Assembly (NCBI GenBank): GCA_013397865.1
Contig: VZTI01000628.1
Span: 1 to 64,000 of the forward strand
DNA length: 64,000 bases
Source: Struthidea cinerea
Lineage: Eukaryota > Chordata > Aves > Passeriformes > Corcoracidae
Reading direction: 5' to 3'
The notes below the pieces were generated by a model, which saw only the letters and a list, made by a program, of their open reading frames with translations, searched no databases and had not been told where the DNA came from. Position numbers and translations under genes: made by a program. Positions 1 to 13,200 of this stretch are shown in pieces; position 1 is the first letter of the stretch; each line of letters begins with the position of its first letter.

Positions 1-1050
1 CTCCAGGTACTTCTCTGGCCTGTGCTGTTTTTTTTCTCTTCCTGTGGTTGCCCTGAAGTTACACGGGCACCTCAAATTGTGCCTCTCAGTGGGACTGGGG
101 ATGGGTGTAATTACAGGGCAACTGTGGAACAGCCTTTGCTTAAAACTTGCCTTTCATCTGGCTATTTAAGAAGGAGCAAGGTTTTGGGGTTCTGGGGAAA
201 AGGTCTTGGCTTCCCTCTCTCAAAAAGTGACAGAGGAGGTTTTTCGTGCTGATGCTCACCTTACACATATCTTGAACTGATGGGAAATGTTGCTTTTGCT
301 GCTGTTGGACCGTGTCCTTCAGCTGGCCAGAATGTAGTCACTGGACATATGTTGTGCAATTGTAGCATGGCTTTGGTTTTTTGGCACTGGCATTTTAGGC
401 ACCGTTTCGAAATAGCTATGTAGACTTTCTTCCCTCTCTCCCATTCCTTTTCCCTGTCAGTGCTAATGCTTGTCAGCTGTTATCGATGTAGGAAGAATGG
501 ATATGCTTTTGGGAACAATTTCACTCTGCATACTACCTCTTGCAGTGATCTGTGGTCTTTGGCTGATGAGATTTGCTAGTACTCTGGGAAGCCATTTATC
601 AGGATGACATTGGGAAAACCACAGGCTAGTTAGGCAGAAACGTATTCCTTTGCATGCTTCCTTCTCTGATCACAGCTTCCCATCTCAGCTCTTACCCCAG
701 GATTTAGCAAGGTGTTCTAGGTAATGACACAGAGATAGAAAGCCCCAGCCAGATGGAAGGCATTGCTCCTCCTCATCTCTTACCTATTGGTAGGTCTCTC
801 TGATTTTGTGAGAAGCACCTTCCAGCACCATCTCTTTGCTCAGAGGGGAGCACCGTGACCCTGTGTGTGTGTGTGGATTTCAAAGAGTCTCCTTTCTGGG
901 GCCAGAAAGGAAGGGCTGGTGCTAAGGTTAGGCTCTCCTCTCCAGGTCTGTGCCAACTGCCTCATGCCCAGCTTCTGTTCAGTTCCTATTGAGTCCCACT
1001 CATGCCTTTGTGCCTTTGTCTGTTTTCTCTGTCCCTGCTATTTCTAACAG
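1..1050 (+). other. MUC2 intron (upstream part), no exon recognised
   Basis: No Thr/Ser/Pro-rich open stretch flanked by plausible splice sites is visible before 1051, so the region is read as the intron preceding the small PTS exon. It holds a short (TG)n run near 862-874 and otherwise unremarkable sequence. Small PTS exons diverge fast, so one could be missed. Confidence 0.5.
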
Positions 1051-1233
1051 GCACACCTCCATCCACACTGAGCACACCAAAATCGACAACCACTCCCTTG
1101 CCACCGGAGACTCGCACCACCACCACCAGCCCTCCGAGCACAACAACCACTGTTACTGGATCACCAGCTACCATCAGAACTCCTGAAAATATTTCCACCA
1201 GAATCCCAGAAGTTCCACCCACAGAACCAATAA
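1051..1233 (+). CDS. MUC2: MUC2 small PTS exon
   Basis: 183 nt (61 codons) between an acceptor ending ...TTTCTAACAG and a donor AA|GTAATT. Both flanking introns are phase 1, so the exon is symmetric and could be skipped without a frameshift. The translation is almost only Thr, Ser and Pro (TPPSTLSTPKSTTT and onward) with no cysteine, as expected for heavily O-glycosylated mucin sequence. It ends in an A that joins AG of the next exon to give Lys. Its membership in MUC2 rests on phase and composition, since PTS sequence itself is poorly conserved. Confidence 0.8.
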
Positions 1234-4200
1234 GTAATTCCCAGGGTTTCATGTCCTTTGTTGGTTTTAGAAAGCAGCGTTTATTGGCAGCTTAACATGT
1301 GTTTTAGTTTCTATACTCTGCACTAATGTAGTTTTGATTATATTTTAAAAATATCCCAGCTAACCTTTCAGCAGCAATGTCCTATCCCCTATTGTCCCAG
1401 TTCATCTGCCTCTGCTAAAGTACATGAAGTACATGAAGGAGTTTGCCTGTCCTCACCCAAATGGGTAACAGTTTGTGTTGAAGGACTGTCCTTGTGGGCT
1501 GTGTGGGCAGAACCAGTGTATCTTAATTCCTCTAGTATTATTACTGCACTCCTATTATGTACACAGTGCTTCTCTCTCTACCATGTGTCACTTATACCAT
1601 GCTATAAAAGCACAAACAGATGGCTCTGAGGCTGGCCTGTGAGAATCATTAACACTTTTTAACATCCTAATCAAAAACTATTTTAAAGGAGTCTCCATTG
1701 GCAACCATAATGAAAACTGGCCATGTGAAAAAGCAGAAAAGTGAATTTGGGGTTCATAGCATTCCAAAATAGCTTGTGGGTGAGTAGTCTTAAAGGCTTG
1801 GGCATTAGAAATGGAACACATACTGCTCCAGCAACTGCTCAGTTTCTGTGGAATCAAATGACTCTGAGCATAATCAAGGGTGGTATGAACGTGCTACATG
1901 AAGCAGCACGGGGAATAATGATCTTTCCATAGAATATAGTATGACAGCAGTACAGAATTAACCAGAGTTCACTGATCTACTCTGGATTTCCCTGGATCTA
2001 GGACTGCTGAACTCTTCTCTGCAGTATAAAGTTTTAACACAGCAGAAGATGTTCCCTCTGACACTTCCTCTGACACTAATTGTTGATAAAGTGTTTATAT
2101 CAACGTCTCATATGCAAGATGTAGGAGATTTTGTTAATAATCCCTCAGTGATGCAAAAACCGTTAATAAAACAATTTCTGCTTTATTTCTATCTAAAGGC
2201 CCTATGCTTGGGCTTGTTGAACGACATATGCTTAGTAGAAAATGAGATGACACTAGGAAGAAAATGCAATTTCTCTACTTAAAATACTCCGTTTTCTCCC
2301 TGTCTTAAAGAGGGTACAACACCTGCATCAGAGACGCCGACAAAGACAAGCACTCCAGTTACTCCTTCAGCTACCCCACTGCCAACAACAAGAACGACAG
2401 AAATAAGTACAGCTTTTACTGCAAGCACCACTAGTCAACAGTCAACATCACCAGTGTCAACAAGCCCAGTGACAGCTACCACCTCTGAAGTCACTGAAAC
2501 AGGATCGACCACCAAGACCACCACTTCAGGCCCCACGCCCTCAAGATCCACCAGCACCACACCAGTAACAGAAACACCTGTCCAGGAGACCACTACCACC
2601 AGGATCCCAAGCCCTCCAACAGGATCACATACCACCACACCCTCAGGACCAGGCAGCACTACTGTCACACCAGCATCAGTATCAACAACCCCATTCCCTG
2701 GAACAGGATCGACCACCAAGACCACCACTTCAGGCCCCACGCCCTCAAGATCCACCAGCACCCCACCAGTAACAGAAACTCCTGTCCAGGAGACCACTAC
2801 CACCAGGATCCCAAGCCCTCCAACAGGATCACATACCACCACACCTTCAGGAGTAGGCAGCACTACTGTCCCACCAGCATCAGTATCAACAACCCCATTC
2901 CCTGGAACAGGATCGACCACCAAGACCACCACTTCAGGCCCCACGCCCTCAAGATCCACCAGCACCCCACCAGTAACAGAAACTCCTGTCCAGGAGACCA
3001 CTACCACCAGGATCCCAAGCCCTCCAACAGGATCACATACCACCACACCTTCAGGAGTAGGCAGCACTACTGTCCCACCAGCATCAGTATCAACAACCCC
3101 ATTCCCTGGAACAGGATCGACCACCAAGACCACCACTTCAGGCCCCACGCCCTCAAGATCCACCAGCACCCCACCAGTAACAGAAACTCCTGTCCAGGAG
3201 ACCACTACCACCAGGATCCCAAGCCCTCCAACAGGATCACATACCACCACACCTTCAGGAGTAGGCAGCACTACTGTCCCACCAGCATCAGTATCAACAA
3301 CCCCATTCCCTGGAACAGGATCGACCACCAAGACCACCACTTCAGGCCCCACGCCCTCAAGATCCACCAGCACCCCACCAGTAACAGAAACTCCTGTCCA
3401 GGAGACCACTACCACCAGGATCCCAAGCCCTCCAACAGGATCACATACCACCACACCTTCAGGAGTAGGCAGCACTACTGTCCCACCAGCATCAGTATCA
3501 ACAACCCCATTCCCTGGAACAGGATCGACCACCAAGACCACCACTTCAGGCCCCACACCCTCAATGTCCACTCCCCACACCACCACAGTAGGAACAGAAA
3601 TAAGTACCCCTATGACAACCTCTGCAACTGTTACTACTCCAACAACATCACCTGCTGTCACTACCACTACGATTTCAGGACCATCCTCGCCAGTGTCTAC
3701 TGCCAGCTCTACTGTATCTCTGCCATCAGTATCAACCAGCCCTGTGTCAACCACCACCTCTGGTACTACTCAAACAGAAAGCTTTACCACCACTTCAGGA
3801 ACCACCTCTAGCAGTTTTATCACAATCAATGCAACCACCTCTACTACCACCTTCAAAACCCTTCCCCCTGGCTCAACTACTACATCTGGGCCTACTGCGT
3901 CATCAACTGCAGTCACCACTATAGGAAGTTCTACACACAGTGCAACTCCTCCAGTTAATGGCTCAAGTTCAACTACAGGTCTAATACCAACCACTCCTAA
4001 AAAAACTTGTACTATTTTCCCTAATGAGTCTTATGAGGTGAGTAGATTTTGTGCTTTCATTCTGCTTTGGATGGAGACTAGGCACATAACTTCAATGTTA
4101 GTAACATACAGAGTAGGCATTAATCTGGATAGGAAAGGAAGTATCAGTCTGTTCTATTTCTTTAGTTTTCTTGGGCATCAGCAGGACTTCCAATGATATT

Positions 4201-7200
4201 TGGATTGATAGCTTATATACTGCTATTAGCTCTTCAAGGATAGTTTTTTAAAGAGCTTTCTGCAAGGGGCTAGATCACAATTCAGTTTTTGTCTTTATTG
4301 TAGTATAGCTCTGATGAAGAGGAAACCAAGACCTAAGTGGTGCTAAGCTATCTTTTCTATTTCTGCTTTTGAATAAGTCCAGAGTGGATAAAAGTTGTGT
4401 GTTTACATTGCAGCCCAACAAAAATCCACAGGGCTGCATTTGTCTGAGTTTGGAATGAGTCATGCTTGTTCAGTCTGGTTTCAGGAGGGGACTGGGAAAC
4501 AGATCACTGCATTTAAATGCTTGTGAAATTTGACTCAGAGTTCTTTTTTTTTTTTTGAACCCTCCACCTCTGACACAGACAAGTTAGTGTCCTGTACATT
4601 TCTAAAGCCTCCTCACAACTCAGATGCCTACCAATTTGCTCAGTAGATCTGCAGGAATAAAAATTATTCATGGCTGAAAAACTGGTAGAAGATAGAAAAA
4701 ACCACATACAATCACAATGCATGCTTGTAATCACCTTGGACATTTCTCCCCAAACAGTTGGTGTTCACTGTAGCTTTAGCTGTTAATCTGTTCTAGGCAT
4801 TCATGGAAGGGAATTGATCATATATTGGCCATTCATATTGATCAGCATCTTTCACTGTTGATTAGGGAGGGTGTCTAGGTGATGAGATTAGATCAGACAT
4901 CTCAGTTTTAGATAGCTGAAACTAGAAAAGGTGATTCCCATTTTAGTTTCCTGGCTTGACTTTTGTAAGTAATGCTTTTCACTTAGCAGCTCTCAGTTGT
5001 CCTAGCTCATCTTGCAGATCTAGATAGTGCTGACTGATGCACTTCCATCCTATTTTCAGATTTCTGATGGGGAAAGAATTGTCAATAAACATACGGCATT
5101 TTAAAAACTGGCAGAAGATATTCAGGCATAACTATTGTTAGTCTCATTGCTTCCTAAGGTTTGTCTCTGTCTCCCCATTCTTCCTCTCTTTTCAAACACA
5201 GCAAGGTGACTCATGGTGGATCTGTGAATGCGTTAAGGCAATATGTATAGAAGACAACATTGTCCAGGTGATTCCAGTAATCTGCAATCCACCTCCGAAA
5301 CCCACGTGTGCCAATGGACTTTCTCCTGTGCCAGTCATTGATGAGGATGGATGCTGTTGGCACTGGGAGTGTGATTGTAAGTATATATTTTGTTGAATAT
5401 TTAATATCCTGAGGGAACAATACTACTGTCAAGACCTATAATATTTATCAGGGAACAAGTATCGTACAAGGCTGTGACCCAGTCTTCTAGTGTTGGCTAG
5501 TGTAGAGTGCTTTGCTGATTCTTTTTAGCTAATTGAGGGATTTGCTTAAGTTGCCATTATCTCTACATAACTGTTGTGTTACTAGAGTAAGTTGGTCTCC
5601 CAAAGTAGGATTTAAATGTCCAGATGGAGACAGCTATAGCCTAGAAGCCTGTATATATTACTTATTCAGACGATCAGTAAAAATATATCTATGGTACAGT
5701 TAAACTTATTCTCAGCTGTCTGTCATTAGTGTCAGATGAACTGTGCATTGAAAGTGCCTGGTTTTTGTTGACGACTTCTAGCTAATGAGCTCATGCATTG
5801 ACATATACACTTTATTAAAATTAAAATGCCCAAAGTTCAGTGAGATGTCTCCCACACCTACAGATTTTCCTTGTAGTCTGATATGATTTGGTATGTTGCC
5901 GTAAGAGCCTAACTTAGCTGTATGTTTTTTTAGGCTACTGCACTGGCTGGGGAGATCCCCATTACATGACTTTTGATGGATTGTACTACAGCTATCAAGG
6001 GAATTGTACATATGTCCTTGTGGAAGAGATCAATAAGAAAGTTGACAACTTTGGTGTCTACATTGATAACTACCATTGTGATGCACGGGATGTAGTGTCC
6101 TGTCCTCGAACGCTCATTGTGAGACATGAGACTCAGGAAGTGAGGCTAAGAACAGCACAACCAAATACTCTACAAGTAGAGGTACTAGAGAATGTTACCA
6201 TTGATTTCTTGATTCAGATCTTAATACTGCATCAACAGGATAATTATATTCACAAAGTTTGGGAAAAAAAATTAATCTGTGTTTTAGATTCCGTAACAGT
6301 TTAGATGATAAAACTGGACTGCTTCAAAGGACTTCAAAGGACTACTGCAAAGCATTTTTTGACTCTGATATGGGGGAAAAAATTCTACGACTTCTTGTCT
6401 TTTTAATCTCAAATCTTTGCAGATCTCTCCTAAAGACACAAGTGTGGACAAATTGCTAAGAGTTAAGGATATAAAATAAGTTAATTTATAATTAGCATTA
6501 ATGTAACAAAGGAAAACGATGTGGAATGGGAGGAGATAATGTAAGGTAGACATAACAATAAAGTGCTGGCCTGAAGCATTTTTTAAAAGTGCCATTAGTA
6601 GCTTTGACTTGTGTGACCTTTTTAATTTTTCAGAATAGGGCACTTAAATGTGTATTCCATTGATAAATGTGATGTTCCAGGTTTTGGGCTTCAAAACTGG
6701 TGAGAAGTGTTTGGGGCTTTTTGTAGCTTTGTGCTGTTTGTTTGGTTTATTTTTGTACATTACTGTGTGAGAATATTACAAGTTAGGTTGCAACATATTG
6801 TTGAAAATTTACAACATTTAGATCTCTTTTTTTTCTCTAAAGCAAAGAAATCTCCCATTGCTGAGTCAAAGTAGTAGTGTTAGTTTCACAGGTATATCAT
6901 GGCTACCGGATTTAAATAAATAATACAGTTTTAGTCTTATTTCTTCTATTTAATTTTCCTACAAGCATGTTCCCTTTATGCCAAGAAAATGTTCCCTTTG
7001 TGCCTAAAATGTTATTCCATATGAATTTAGGAGAATTTTACATTCCACTTTCATGAGGAGTCCTTGATGCCATAGTCACTCTAATAAGTCTGCTGAGTGT
7101 TATGATTTATCTGGTTTAAACCTTGAATTTTTAGCCTCATTTGTCCAAGGTTGATAGGTTTTTTGTGGCTCAGAGAAGAAAAGTTTGACTTTCCAGTAAC

Positions 7201-10200
7201 AAAGGAAACACAGGAACTCTTGTTACAAATTAAAAGGATATTATTTACCTTTACATTCTCTCTGCAAAGCAAAGGAACAGTCAATTGTTTTGAAAAGTCA
7301 AACTAAATATATGCCTCTTTTCTATCTTCCTTTATTTATTAGGTGACAGTGAACAACCAGCTCGTGGCTTTGCCTTACAAGAAGTTTGGTGTGAGCATCT
7401 ATGAGTCAGGCATAAATCGTGTTGTGGAAATTCCTGAGCTGAAAATGAATGTGACCTACAATGGCTTGTCCTTTTCTATCAGAATGCCCTACAGCCTGTT
7501 TGGCAACAACACCCAGGGACAGTGTGGTAAGGCTTACTCTTCTAACTTTTGGACTCTCAGAAAACCACAATGACAGCCCTGCTGCAAAGATTAATGGAAT
7601 TTCCTAACAAATCTGTGAGTGAATTCTTTCTCCCCTTACCACCCTTAGGTACATGCAATAACAACACAGCAGATGACTGCATGTTGCCAAATGGAAACAT
7701 TGCAGAAAACTGTGAAACCATGGCAGATCATTGGCAAGTTGTTGATCCTTCCAAACCACAGTGCTCTCCAGGCCTAGTTCCTACAGGTTCACCTAGCACA
7801 ACACCAACACAGCCTTGCAAAGAATCTTCCATCTGCGAGCTTCTATTGGGAAGGTAACATTCCTCTTGGTTTTGCAAGCCTTTGGTCTTTGATTTAAATG
7901 GAAATTTTAGGATTAATTTATCAATGAAAAGTTTTTCTAACTATTGCTCTATTTCTTGTATCTCTATGGGTTGCTTCCACTCCTTTTACTTTTCATGGTT
8001 TTTATTTTTTGCTGACAGTTTCTTTCAACCCTCTGGCTGCCACATTAACATTTGTTGATGTTCCCACATTCTTCTATGCTCTCTGCCCTCCCCTGTTTCA
8101 TGTTCTTGCCTTTTCCATGTTTACTTAGCAGAAAACAGAGTCCAACTCAAAACAGAGATCTTATTTTTTAGAACACCATGTCAGAACTGAAAAAGAAAAA
8201 AAAATCAAAATCTCTTTAAAGAGATAGCACATGGTTGCACCCGATAGTATACAGCTTCTGGACTCAAAATGATGATGTGTAAGTGTTTTGTAGGTGAGGG
8301 AAGAATACTTTAAGATATGTTGAAAGATTACAATCTGGGTAAGTGCTCTTAGCACAGATCTCTCATCAACAGTCCACATCCATGTCTTCTTAATCTCCCA
8401 CATCCACTGTTGCCACATCATAACGTGTTAAGCACATTGAAAAATGTATGGATCATTCAGTAACTAATAATGGTAAATATTTCTGTTTCTAGTGTGTTCG
8501 AGCCATGCCATGCATTTGTCCAGCCTGACAAGTACTATGCAGCCTGCGTTTTTGATAGCTGTGTACTTCCCAACCTAGACCTGGAATGCTCAAGTCTGCA
8601 GATCTACGCTGCCACCTGTGCTGATCAAGGCGCATGCATTGACTGGAGAAAGCACACTAATGGTGTATGCTGTAAGTATCTGGCCATTCTTCTTGAATTA
8701 TTAAGGAAGATTACGTGGAACTGTTCCAGCAGTAATGTCATACTGCTTTCAGAGTAATGAAGACACCAACAAATCACGCCAGCTGGTTTCCTTAAGTAAT
8801 ATGGCAGGTAATATTTTTAACAATGGAAATGCTAAATGGGCCTGCAAAAATATACATGTATGGATTGTGCCAGAAACATCTGTATCAGTACATACTTTTT
8901 TGTATGTGGGCAGTTCTGTGCTTTGCAGACATCAGCAGATCACTCTCTATTTGGTGGCATGTGCATTAGTTTTCATCTGTAGTAAGAGCACAAAGGGTAG
9001 GAATACATTCCCCTTTGACAACTTGTGCAAAAGAGACTGAAATTATGGGAAAAAATTGTAATCAAGATGTAGACTCTTGGCTTTATCACCTTAATGTAAA
9101 CTATGGTACTATATGGCTAAATTGCACAAAATTATTCCATTTAGAGGCATGAGTCTGGTATCTGGGATTTTTTATCTTTGCTTCTCAACCTTGCCATAGA
9201 TACACAGGAAAATGAGTAACCAGTGTTTAAGTTCTTAGCATAAGGTCATGGGGCTTTTATATTGTCACTGAGCTGTTCCTCCTTTTTGTTCTTCCATTTC
9301 AGCTCATGAGTGTCCCCCAGGTAAAGAGTACAGAGCATGTGGTCCTATTAAAGAGATGACCTGCAAATCAAGGTAAAAAATTCCTTCACAGTTAGTTATC
9401 GCTTGTACAACTATTCAGTCATATCTAATGCGCAGATGAATGAGCAAAATCAACCTCCTCTCATGTCTTAAACTGACTGCCAAATTTATTAGCACTATTC
9501 TGTTGACCCTAAATCTGGGTGCCTGAACTGTTTCTGGTGTTTGGTTATATCAAATACAAACACCGACAATCCCCAGTTACGAATGAGCAGATCATTTGCC
9601 GCTGTATTTTCAGTGAAAGGTTATTTGGCATAATCCTCCTGTATGTGCCTACATTAATGGTGTTCCTCTGAACATGTTTTCTCACAGAGGACAGAATGAC
9701 ACATCAACTAAACAAGCGGAAGGCTGTTTCTGTCCTAATGGAACCATGCTGTATGACTCTGGTGTGGATGTCTGCGTGAAAACCTGTGGTGAGTTTTACT
9801 GCTTCCCTTGGATGCATGTTTGTTTCCTCTTTGTTGTTTCCTTCTTGTTTATGCAACATAGATTTGACAGTATGCAGTGCTCATATGATGTATAGTAGAG
9901 ATGCCTCCTGTTATGTGACTGGTAATGGAAATTTATTTTGGTATTTTCCCAGGCTGTGTTGGAGTGGATATGATACCGAGAGAGGTATGATGCTGTATGC
10001 TTTTGTATTTCAAGTAGAAGCTTGGGTGGGGAGAGGAGAGTGGTCTCCACTGCTGCAATCTTGTTTTGTCATCTCCCAACTTTGTGTTCCTGATTTTACT
10101 CCTGTTCCTTTTAATTGGTTACCATGCAATCACTCATTTTATTGTTTTTCAATGACAGTTTGGAGAAAGGTTTACAATGGACTGTCAGGACTGTATTTGC

Positions 10201-13200
10201 CTGGAAGGTGAACATGGCATTGTATGTGAGCCTCATGAATGTGAACAAAAGAAGGTCACTTGTGACGGACAAGGCTTCTATGAGGTCCAGGAAGTCAATC
10301 CTAAAGACCCCTGCTGCCCTCTTTTCACTTGCAGTGAGTTTATACTTTTGTTTCTAGTCTTTCTATACCTCTTGGAAATAGAAAGGAAAAGAGACTGATC
10401 TACCTTAGTACCAAAGATCTGCAGGGAGTCACAAAATAATATCTTTCCTCATGCTTTTTAAAATCAACTTGCCCAGTGCTAGGGAAAATACATTTTAGTA
10501 TTGCAAGGATTCAGTATAACTGAATTTACAATTATGGGACTCAACTCAAGCTATAATTCTGAGTTCAGGGCCACATTTTATTTAAGCAAAATGCAGATAG
10601 ATTATTGAATTCTCTGTCAATTTTCATTTTCCAGCAATTGCCTAAAATCCTGGCGAGAGTAGCAGTTGTTCCCTACTTCTTTGCATAGAATGGTGATACT
10701 TTATTAACACAGGATAATTACATAGTAGAAAAAAAATCATAAGTTAATGAAGTACCCCATATCCAGTGCCTGGATTTACGAGGAAAAATGGGTTTCCTAT
10801 CTGCAATTTGTTTCTTTGAAGAGAATCTGGACTGTTTCCTTGCAATGGAAAGTTCATCCTAAATGCTTTGAAAGGTGCTTATTTCTAGTAGCTGTGATTT
10901 AGTGTACTTTCTGGCTTATTCTTTTTTTTTTCTTTTTCTTTTTTTCTCAGAATGCAATACAAGCTTGTGCACAGCTAGAGCCCCCAAGTGCTCACTGGGA
11001 TTTGAAGTTCATTCTTATATTCCCAGCGGTCAGTGCTGTCCTGTGCACCAATGTGGTAAGTCCCTTGGAAATATATTACAATGATTATTAGCCTTATAGT
11101 TAGTTATATTTATTACATAATTTAGCATTAGACTCAGTAAGACTGTATGCAATAGCCTATTGAAAGAGGTATTAAACACAGATTCTACAAATTCACTACA
11201 ATTAAAATTGGTTATTAGTGCTATAGTTATGACAGCTAGGAAATGGGATATAGCTCAGGTGGCTCAAGTTCAATTTTCCTGATTATAATTACATGTAAGA
11301 ACAGCTGCAGAATTAACTGGGATGATGATCTCAGCTTAATCTAGCAAAAAGTCCCTAGAAGCATCCCCAGTAGAAGACAGATTTACAGTTCTTGGTAACT
11401 GAAACAAGGAAGTGCTTGTATCTGTTAAGTGGACATTCTTGGCTATGAACTGGACTGCACATATTGGGACAAACCTTCTTCCCTTTTTGCACATGCAGCA
11501 TTAGTTTTTATACTTTATACATGTCCTGTCTGCTACCAGAGTTGAGGAATAACCGTATGAATTGTGATTCATTGTGGAAGAAATGAGTTTGATTAGAGTG
11601 GGGTGAAGACATTTTTTATTCTTTTTTCCTATCTAAACATCTAACTCCTTGCTTATTAACAGTTCCCAAGGGGGTTTGCGTACACGAGAATGCTGAGTTC
11701 TTGGTAAGTTCCTGTTTCAATAGTCTTCTAAAAATGCTTTAAAGACCAGTTAGTGTACTTGACTGGAAATGCTATGAAGAGGTTTATCCAGTGAAACCAG
11801 TATTTTAGAAATTTTCTAATTTCTGTCAGGAGTTAATAAATTTCACAAAGCCTAAATCTTTTCTGAAGTTTCCTGTGTAGGAAAGAAATTGAAGGGCTGC
11901 ATGTATGTCAGTATCAGAGAGGAGTTTGGGTTAAGTGTGCTGGCATATAAAAAAGTCAGTCCACATTTACTGTCAGCACATTACTGCAGTTTTAAGACCC
12001 TGTTTTCAAAAATTAAAAGATATGTAAATAAGTAGTATTCTAACCAAACCTAGATTTCTAATAAATTCTCTTGGGTCTAGTAATTGTGCCTGTTCTTTTA
12101 ATTATCAGAGTTTGTCATTGTTATACAGGACTTCAGTAAAGACACACATTAAATTCTATTCAGTATTTAAAATGTTGTCTCCATAAATGGCTAGCCAAAT
12201 AGCTATCCAGATGTCTTTATGATTTTTTCCTTTTCCATTGCTAGATTTATAGATTTTTTAAAAATTAATAAATGTCTGTCAAACACATACTATCTCATTA
12301 ATATGTGATTATTTTCCTTAAAATTTGTAGCCCAACTCCTCAGTCTTTGTTGACAAGTGTCAGAATTGCTTCTGCACAAATGATGTTAACATCAGCACTC
12401 AACTGAATATCATCTCCTGTGAACGTGTCCCCTGCAACACATACTGTCAACCAGTAAGTCGCAAACTTAAAGAAACAAAATACCCATATATGTGAAAATC
12501 AGTTTGATCAATGAGTAGTATTAAGCAAAGGACAGGGAGCTGAAACCCAGAGACCAACTCCAGCATGGATATCAACTGTTCTTTGAGCAATCTACTGCCT
12601 GAGATTGACTTTGTAACTGAAAGCATTCAGTTCACACTGGCAGGACTAGCTGGGAAATTTCTGTAGACCATCTTGTGGAGTGATATTTAATTATTATGCA
12701 TATTTTTTGTAGTGCTTTAATTTATTCCATTTATAACGTGCTTTTATTACTTGTCTTCTGTTGGTTTGGAACATAGAAAGGCACAAATCTAGAGTGCACT
12801 TCAAAGTGTAATCAATTAATGGATTAGTATGTTTTCATTTGTTTCTCAAAAATTCATCTATAATCATGCTTTGTTTTTATTTAATTTTAATTTTTAGGGC
12901 TATGAACTTAAACCAGTGAAAGGTGAATGCTGTGGAAAATGTGTGCAGACCAAGTGTATTATACACACAGCAGACAATTCTGAACTCATCTTGAGTGTAA
13001 GTATGCTCTATGTCTTATGTCTCCACCAATTCTGTAAAGTTCCCTGTTCCAGAAAGGGAACATCTCCTTCCCAGAGACAAGGCTTTAGTGTAAGTTTCCA
13101 CCTGAAAGATCAAAATTTCATCTAAAGCAAAACCTAGCTACAATTTTTTGACCTGAAGGTAGGTCTCATGAAATAAAATTATCTGGAAGGCCCATCCTGG

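Noticed and set aside
2435..3757. 440-codon open frame on the minus strand across the MUC2 repeat
   Set aside because: It is the mirror of the PTS repeat: the Thr/Ser/Pro codons read backwards give Val/Gly-rich codons without stops, and the 204-bp period keeps the frame open. There is no independent coding signal.
5966..6304. VWD4 exon read through its donor into the intron
   Set aside because: The GTACTA donor at 6182 joins in frame to the acceptor at 7343 and restores the VWD sequence; the extension is intronic.
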